From positions 5,788-69,787 of the forward strand of contig CAYZTA010000028.1 in assembly GCA_964481145.1 (NCBI GenBank): a stretch of 64,000 nucleotides of DNA, written 5' to 3'. Position numbers and translations under genes: made by a program. This document shows, piece by piece, positions 59,398 through 64,000 of the stretch. Source of the DNA: Sandaracinus sp964481145. GTDB lineage: Bacteria > Myxococcota_A > Polyangia > Polyangiales > Sandaracinaceae. Within the stretch, counting starts at the first letter, position 1; the number at the start of each line of letters is the position of its first letter. The notes under the pieces were generated by a model. The model saw only the letters and a list, made by a program, of their open reading frames with translations, had not been told where the DNA came from and did no database searches.

Positions 59398-60780
59398 ATG
59401 TCCCCTCACCGCTTCACTTCGTTATTCGTGTTCACGACCTTCGCGTTCGCCGCCGTTGGCTGCGGTCGCTCGTTGCTCAATGTCGAACCGAGCGATGGAT
59501 TCGATGCCGGAATCGAATTCGACGGCGATCTCATGAGACCCGACCGCCCAGGGCTCGACGATGTGCCTGCATTTTGTGGCAATGCGGTGTGCGACGTCGG
59601 CGAGACATGCTCGAGCTGTCCAGACGATTGCGGACGCTGCGGCGGATGTGGGGATGGGACCTGTTCGTCGACCATGGGCGAGGACTGCTCGAGTTGCCCG
59701 ACGGATTGCGGTCTTTGTCCCAGCTGCCCAAATGGCACCTGCGATATGGGCGAAACATGTTCCAGCTGCCCCGATGATTGCGGGCGATGCGCGACGTGCG
59801 GCGACGGATCCTGCTCGGCAGGTGAGGACTGTTTCTCGTGTCCGTCCGATTGCGGTGTGTGCGTTCGATGTGGGGATGGAGTCTGCGGTGCGGGCGAGAC
59901 GTGCAATTCCTGCCCATCGGATTGCGGACGTTGCGTCACGTGCGGAGATGGGATGTGCACGGGCGGGGAAGATTGCTCGAGCTGTTCGGTCGATTGCGGG
60001 CGCTGCATGACGTGTGGCGACGGGACTTGCAGCGGAACGGAGTCGTGCAGCACATGCCCCGAAGACTGCGGCCGCTGCGCCACCTGTGGTGATCGCACGT
60101 GCAGTGCTTCTGAAGATTGCAGCACATGCCCACAAGATTGCGGCATCTGCAGCACCTGCGGCGATCGCACGTGTGACGCGGCACGCGGAGAAACCTGCGG
60201 CTCGTGTCCACAAGATTGCGGCAGCTGCCCGCTCTGCCCGAACGGCTTCTGCCAAGGCACAGAAGACTGCTTCTCATGTCCTGCGGACTGCAATGAATGC
60301 GATCCGTGTGGAGATGGAATGTGCGACGCGGCGGCGGGCGAAGATTGCTTCACGTGCACGCGAGATTGCGGTCGCTGCACAGGCTGCGGTGACGGTCGCT
60401 GTGGTGGAACCGAAACCTGTTCGAGCTGCCCAGCCGACTGCGGTTCGTGTGCGTTCTGCGGAAACATGCGCTGCGAAGCCTCGCGTTTCGAAGACTGCGT
60501 CAACTGCCCGAGTGATTGCGGCATGTGCGAGCTCCGCGCGTGCGGCGAGAGCCTCACGTGCGTCTTCGGATGCATCAATTTTGCGGGAGGTGGAATCCCG
60601 AACTTCAGCCTCTCGTGTTTGTCGGGATGCGTCTCGCAGACCTGCCCCTCATCCCGTGTGTTCTTGGATGAGGTGGTCTCGTGCGCGATTTCGAACGCCG
60701 GAGAGTGCACCGACCTCTCATGCTTCATGAACCAGTGCCGCGCGCCGATCGCTCGCTGCCTGACGGATCGTTGTCGCTGA
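59398..60780 (+). CDS. Lipoprotein built of thirteen six-cysteine repeats
   Basis: 460 residues from the ATG at 59398, with GGAG seven bases upstream. The lipobox is AAVGC at about residue 22. After an Asp/Gly linker come thirteen tandem units of 22-26 residues with the pattern CGDGxCxxxExCxxCPxDCGxC, six cysteines each. A different C-terminal Cys domain of about 85 residues follows. Similar CGDGxC...CPxDC units occur in many surface proteins of myxobacteria but have no agreed function. A rigid disulfide rod at the outer surface is likely. It ends next to a perfect stem-loop. Confidence 0.85.
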   Translation: MSPHRFTSLFVFTTFAFAAVGCGRSLLNVEPSDGFDAGIEFDGDLMRPDRPGLDDVPAFCGNAVCDVGETCSSCPDDCGRCGGCGDGTCSSTMGEDCSSCPTDCGLCPSCPNGTCDMGETCSSCPDDCGRCATCGDGSCSAGEDCFSCPSDCGVCVRCGDGVCGAGETCNSCPSDCGRCVTCGDGMCTGGEDCSSCSVDCGRCMTCGDGTCSGTESCSTCPEDCGRCATCGDRTCSASEDCSTCPQDCGICSTCGDRTCDAARGETCGSCPQDCGSCPLCPNGFCQGTEDCFSCPADCNECDPCGDGMCDAAAGEDCFTCTRDCGRCTGCGDGRCGGTETCSSCPADCGSCAFCGNMRCEASRFEDCVNCPSDCGMCELRACGESLTCVFGCINFAGGGIPNFSLSCLSGCVSQTCPSSRVFLDEVVSCAISNAGECTDLSCFMNQCRAPIARCLTDRCR

Positions 60781-60782
60781 GG

Positions 60783-60811
60783 ACTCAGCCCTCGAAGTCC
60801 GAGGGCTGAGT
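60783..60811. terminator. Bidirectional stem-loop between convergent genes
   Basis: ACTCAGCCCTCG (60783-60794) and CGAGGGCTGAGT (60800-60811) are a perfect 12-base stem with a five-base loop. It begins two bases after the repeat-lipoprotein stop and includes the last codons and stop of the facing gene, so it can serve both directions. Confidence 0.6.
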
Positions 60812-61375
60812 GTTCTCGTCGACCTTGAACCACATCGCGGTTTGGTCGCCCTCGTAGATCACACGGCCATGTTGTTCGAAGCGAAGGTCATAACGAGCGA
60901 GCACTCGTTTCGCTCCTTTGCGGAGCTGCTTGGCGACGCATTCGAGCTCGAGGGGTTCGCCGGGAGTGGCGAGCGCGCGAAAGCGCGCCGAATGAATACG
61001 ACCTCCGTATCCGATCCAACCATCGGCATGGCGAAGACCGAGAACGTAATACGCGTGCACGAATCCGATCATGCCGGTCATGTGCACCATGAGCCCGCCC
61101 GCCACATGAAGCGGGTGGCGCACTGGGTGGTGGCGCTGTTCGCGCGTGAGCGGGAGGTCGGCGTGCGTTGGCATCCGGGCTCGCACGAGGCTCCGCTCCG
61201 GCTCGAGCGCGAGGAGAGCATCGAGGAGGAGGCCCCCTGGTCCGTACGGACAGTCGGCGATGAATGCGGGTTCGAGAAGCTTCGGATAGTCCACGACAGG
61301 CGAGCCATACCAGAGCTGACAGAGCGCGCCACCATCACATGAGGTATGATGAACCTCGGAGTAAGTGAGAAGCAT
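60785..61375 (-). CDS. Hot-dog-fold-like protein of unknown function
   Basis: 196 residues from the ATG at 61375; longer in-frame starts exist at 61417 and 61447. The pattern resembles hot-dog dehydratases or thioesterases, with a central helix and strands (HVAGGLMVHMTGMIGFVHAYYVLG, IGYGGRIHSARFRALATPGE, VYEGDQTAMW-like end). The usual catalytic His/Asp or His/Glu pair is not certain; His residues in QRHHPVRHPLHV are candidates. It may act on acyl-CoA or acyl-carrier protein. The start codon shares the CATG at 61373-61376 with the opposite gene. Confidence 0.62.
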   Translation of the reverse strand: MLLTYSEVHHTSCDGGALCQLWYGSPVVDYPKLLEPAFIADCPYGPGGLLLDALLALEPERSLVRARMPTHADLPLTREQRHHPVRHPLHVAGGLMVHMTGMIGFVHAYYVLGLRHADGWIGYGGRIHSARFRALATPGEPLELECVAKQLRKGAKRVLARYDLRFEQHGRVIYEGDQTAMWFKVDENTQPSDFEG

Positions 61376-61919
61376 GGCCGAGTCCAGCGCGACCAGTTCC
61401 GAGCCTTCGACCGTCATGACGGACCTGCAAACGGAGGTGTCGCCCACATCAGCCCCCCTCGTACGTCCCTCGGAGCGTTCGACTCCGGTTCAGATCCTCC
61501 TCCGAGCTCTCCTCGGATTCGCGGGGCTTTCCTTGCTCGTCGGATTTTTTCTGCCTTGGCTTCAGCACCAAGGAGAGACCGCGGGGATGATGGTGGAGCA
61601 AACGGGGCTCGCCCTCGCGACCAGTGAACATCTCGTAGGCTCACCGACCAAACTCCTCTTTTTGATCCCTGGCCTCGGTGCCGCCCTTTCGGCGATCTCA
61701 TTCATGGGTTTTCGCTGGTCGGGCCAAGTCGCCGTGCTCTTCGCCCTCTCGCTCATCGGTTACGCGCTTTACATCTTGTTGCACATGTTCGTGCAGCACA
61801 CGGCACTCGGGCTTTGGGTGGTGACGGGAGGCACGTTCGTCATCTTGCTCCTGGGAGTGATCGCGTGGATCATCGGACGCGATCGCAAGTCCGCCGACGT
61901 CATGAGCACGAAATCGTAG
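61374..61919 (+). CDS. Small membrane protein with four helices
   Basis: 181 residues from the ATG at 61374; an ATG at 61416 is an alternative. A Ser/Thr/Pro-rich N-terminal tail of about 35 residues precedes four hydrophobic helices (FAGLSLLVGFFLPWL, LLFLIPGLGAALSAISF, VAVLFALSLIGYALYILL, WVVTGGTFVILLLGVIAWI). No transport motif is visible. The start overlaps the divergent hot-dog-like gene. Function unknown. Confidence 0.7.
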   Translation: MAESSATSSEPSTVMTDLQTEVSPTSAPLVRPSERSTPVQILLRALLGFAGLSLLVGFFLPWLQHQGETAGMMVEQTGLALATSEHLVGSPTKLLFLIPGLGAALSAISFMGFRWSGQVAVLFALSLIGYALYILLHMFVQHTALGLWVVTGGTFVILLLGVIAWIIGRDRKSADVMSTKS

Positions 61920-61938
61920 CGAACGAATCGAGAGTCAC

Positions 61939-62760
61939 GTGGGTCTTTTCGATGTTCATGCGCATTTGACGCATCCCGATCTCGCACACCGCCTCGATGA
62001 CGTGATGGCCCGAGCCGCCGCGCAAGGTGTGACGACCATCATCTCGAACGGGCTCAACCCGAGTGACAACGAGGCCGTTCGTGCGCTGGCCGCGCGATCT
62101 GCCCTACGCGCAAACGAGCCACGGGTGCGACCCGCCTTCGGCTTCTATCCCGTCGACACCGTGATGGCTGAGATGGAGGCGATGGGAATCGACTACCCGC
62201 GCGACGCTCCTTGGGTGAGTGCCGACGAAGGAGTGGCATGGGTGCGGGCTCATGCCGAAGAAGCGATCGCGATAGGTGAAATCGGGCTCGATGGATATTG
62301 GGTCCCGGAGCCGCTCTGGGCCAAGCAAGAACAAGTCTTTCGAGAACTCGTCGCCATCGCGCTCGAGGCCGACAAGCCGATCATCATCCATACACGCAAG
62401 CGTGAACGTCGCGCCCTCGAAATCTTGCTCGAAATGGGCGCCACGCGTGTGAACTGGCATTGTTTTGGCGGTCGCGTGAAGCTCGCACGCGACATCGCCG
62501 AGCGCGGTCATTGGCTGTCGATCCCCGCCAACGCACGCAGAAACGAAGCCTTCGCGCGCATGCTCGAGACACTCCCGCGCGACAAAATCCTGCTCGAAAC
62601 CGATTGCCCTTATCTTGGCCCGGAACCCGGCGTCCAAAGCGAACCCGCGCACGTGCGTGGAACCATGGAGTTCGCAGGAGAGCTTTGGAAAGTCCCAACC
62701 GCAGAAGTCATCGAACGCATGAGTGAAAATTTCACCCACCTGTTCGGCATCGCCCCCTGA
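61939..62760 (+). CDS. TatD-family metal-dependent hydrolase
   Basis: 273 residues, starting with GTG. The TIM-barrel metal ligands are visible: FDVHAHL (HxH), GEIGLD (Glu), IIHTRK (His), NWHCFGG (His) and LETDCPYLGP (Asp). Members are metal-dependent nucleases or other phosphoesterases. Length is close to the family norm of 260. It follows the membrane protein gene by 19 bases. Confidence 0.93.
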   Translation: MGLFDVHAHLTHPDLAHRLDDVMARAAAQGVTTIISNGLNPSDNEAVRALAARSALRANEPRVRPAFGFYPVDTVMAEMEAMGIDYPRDAPWVSADEGVAWVRAHAEEAIAIGEIGLDGYWVPEPLWAKQEQVFRELVAIALEADKPIIIHTRKRERRALEILLEMGATRVNWHCFGGRVKLARDIAERGHWLSIPANARRNEAFARMLETLPRDKILLETDCPYLGPEPGVQSEPAHVRGTMEFAGELWKVPTAEVIERMSENFTHLFGIAP

Positions 62761-62802
62761 ACAGAGTTCGTGATTTCAAATGGGTTGAAAGGGTAGATCC
62801 TG

Positions 62803-62814
62803 TCCCCATGGGGA
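62803..62814. promoter_or_regulatory. 12-base perfect palindrome upstream of the AI-2E transporter gene
   Basis: TCCCCATGGGGA is a perfect palindrome ending 14 bases before the ATG. It includes the GGGGA likely used for ribosome binding. It could be an operator or a hairpin that controls translation. Confidence 0.35.
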
Positions 62815-62828
62815 GCTAGTTTGAGTGA

Positions 62829-63929
62829 ATGCGACTCGGCCCCGCACTGAAAACCGTGTTGGTTCTTGCAGGGCTCGTCGTGGTGATTTCTGGGCTGCGG
62901 GTCGCGGGAGGATTCTTCCTGCCGATGTTCACCGCGCTTTTCCTCGCCGTCATTTCATCTCCAATCGTGCGCTGGCTCGAGAAACGAGCCCGCGCTCCAG
63001 AGGCGCTCGCCATCCTGCTCACACTGCTCCTCGACATGGGGCTCGTGGTCGGGTTCGGCGCCCTCGTCTGGACGAGCTTCGCGGGATTTGCGGCAGCCAT
63101 ACCAGCCTACCAAATCGCGCTCGATCATCTCGTTCACAATGCGGTCGATGCGCTCCGCGCCGGGGGGTTTCGCATCGAATATGGAGCGCTCAACGAGCTG
63201 CGTTCCACGGGCGCAGTCCTGGGGATGGTTGGAAATGTCGTCGAAGAGCTCACGCGCATCGTGAGCAACGTGGTGCTCGTCATTCTGCTGCTCGCGTTTT
63301 TGCTCTTCGAAACCGGTGCGGCGCGCGAGAAGCTGCACGTGCTTTTAGGGCGCGCCAATCCACATATCGAGAAATCGGCCCGCGCTGCGTACGAAGTCCA
63401 ACGATATCTGGTCGTCAAGACCCTCCTTTCCGTGCTCACAGGCGTCCTGACAGGGTGCTGGATGGCGGTGATGGGGCTCGATTTCCCGCTTCTCTGGGGT
63501 CTGCTCGCGTTCCTCCTCAACTACATCCCTTCGCTCGGGCCGGCGCTCTCTCTCGTGCCCCCGGTCATCGTCGCGCTGCTCACGCTGGGTCCTGCCGGTG
63601 CCGCAGGTGTCGCCGCCGGTCACCTCACGATCGGATTCGTCATCGGCAATGTGCTCGAACCGCGCATGGTGGGCCGAACGCTCGGCCTCTCGACGCTCGT
63701 CGTGTTCGCATCCATGTTTTTCTGGGGCTGGCTCTGGGGGCCCGTCGGCGCACTCTTCGCGGTGCCGCTCACGATGCTCGTGCGCAGCGCGCTCGAGATT
63801 GGCGATGAGACACGATGGATCGCCATCCTGCTCGGCTCGCGTGAATACGTCGAGCGCAAGCGACGAGAGTGGGGATGGCAAACGCTCGACGAGAAGGTCG
63901 CAAGCACACCCCCTGGCGGGACCTCATGA
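62829..63929 (+). CDS. AI-2E family transporter (PurR/YdiK type)
   Basis: 366 residues with about eight hydrophobic helices. FFLPMFTALFLAVISSPIVRWLEKR at the first pair (quoted in parts), FLLNYIPSLGPALSLVPP, and GNVLEPRMVGRTLGLSTLVV with FFWGWLWGPVGALFAVPLT are the family signatures. A hydrophilic loop lies between helices 4 and 5. It probably exports small molecules; the AI-2 link is only a name from TqsA. No partner gene is adjacent. Confidence 0.92.
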   Translation: MRLGPALKTVLVLAGLVVVISGLRVAGGFFLPMFTALFLAVISSPIVRWLEKRARAPEALAILLTLLLDMGLVVGFGALVWTSFAGFAAAIPAYQIALDHLVHNAVDALRAGGFRIEYGALNELRSTGAVLGMVGNVVEELTRIVSNVVLVILLLAFLLFETGAAREKLHVLLGRANPHIEKSARAAYEVQRYLVVKTLLSVLTGVLTGCWMAVMGLDFPLLWGLLAFLLNYIPSLGPALSLVPPVIVALLTLGPAGAAGVAAGHLTIGFVIGNVLEPRMVGRTLGLSTLVVFASMFFWGWLWGPVGALFAVPLTMLVRSALEIGDETRWIAILLGSREYVERKRREWGWQTLDEKVASTPPGGTS

Positions 63930-63936
63930 ACGCGAG

Positions 63937-63981
63937 CTAACCAGGGTCGCATTGATCGGAGATCAAACCGACTCTGGTTAG
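63937..63981. other. Nested inverted repeat
   Basis: The outer arms CTAACCAGGGTCG (63937-63949) and CGACTCTGGTTAG (63969-63981) pair at 12 of 13 positions. Inside, TTGATC (63952-63957) and GATCAA (63961-63966) pair around GGA. It lies just after the transporter stop and may be a terminator, a structured RNA or a dispersed palindromic repeat. The window ends 19 bases later, so its full context is missing. Confidence 0.55.
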
Positions 63982-64000
63982 TCGCGCCCCCGCCCGCGCT

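Noticed and set aside
59406..60833. Long - strand open frame opposite the six-cysteine repeat lipoprotein
   Set aside because: Repeats of QSxGQLEQ-type are simply the reverse complement of the Cys repeat; no start signals.
1..64000. CRISPR arrays, tRNA or rRNA genes, insertion sequences
   Set aside because: No regularly spaced repeats, tRNA-like T-loops with matching stems, rRNA sequence or transposase motifs were noticed; the only tandem repeats are the short 15-base units and protein-coding repeats.

Overview
The window looks like chromosomal DNA of a myxobacterium (Myxococcota, probably Polyangia or Sandaracinus-like). This rests on gene content, not on any search: MopE-type CxxxDDDCDGxxDEG repeat proteins, a MYXO-CTERM-like tail, an AgmX/PglI-type C-terminal domain, a kinase-TPR giant protein, many lipoproteins and GC-rich codon use. 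No rRNA, tRNA, CRISPR array, transposase or phage gene was seen. Genes are densely packed and no gap exceeds about 300 bases.

Region 1 (about 1.2-18.7 kb) is the most unusual part. It is a glycan-type locus on the + strand whose genes mostly overlap by 4 to 10 bases: DUF1360 protein, inositol-3-phosphate synthase, two nucleotide-sugar epimerases (one like CDP-paratose 2-epimerase), a B12-binding radical SAM enzyme, a GT4 glycosyltransferase, three CgeB-like glycosyltransferases, a CmoB-like methyltransferase and a glycoside hydrolase that appears circularly permuted. After a counter-transcribed HD-type gene come a fourth CgeB-like protein, a sugar nucleotidyltransferase, a HAD phosphatase and a phosphoribosyltransferase-like/kinase-like protein. 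I cannot name the product. The set suggests an inositol- or deoxysugar-containing, methylated glycan.

Region 2 (18.7-33.6 kb) is rich in surface and secreted proteins: a von Willebrand A/MopE-repeat protein with a MYXO-CTERM-like anchor, a coupled MopE-repeat lipoprotein with a formylglycine-enzyme-like domain, an SDR oxidoreductase, a hybrid histidine kinase, an MbnP/MbnH pair (metal-binding protein plus di-heme enzyme), a Cys-rich lipoprotein, a small HTH protein and an outer-membrane barrel protein with an acidic N-terminal region.

Region 3 (33.9-49.3 kb) holds a large metzincin-like lipoprotein protease closed by a strong terminator, YhbY, a GT-C-like membrane protein, a 1785-residue pseudokinase-like/TPR protein, a 2Fe-2S ferredoxin, BamD and two other TPR proteins.

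Region 4 (49.4-56.0 kb) is a tripartite RND efflux system. tetR, adaptor and pump run on the - strand, and a divergent TolC gene shares a control region that contains an imperfect inverted repeat.

Region 5 (56.0-64 kb) holds a tandem-receiver protein, an AgmX/PglI-type protein with a zinc ribbon, two secreted proteins (one made of thirteen six-cysteine repeats), a hot-dog-like protein, a four-helix membrane protein, a TatD nuclease and an AI-2E family transporter. A nested inverted repeat lies at the right edge.
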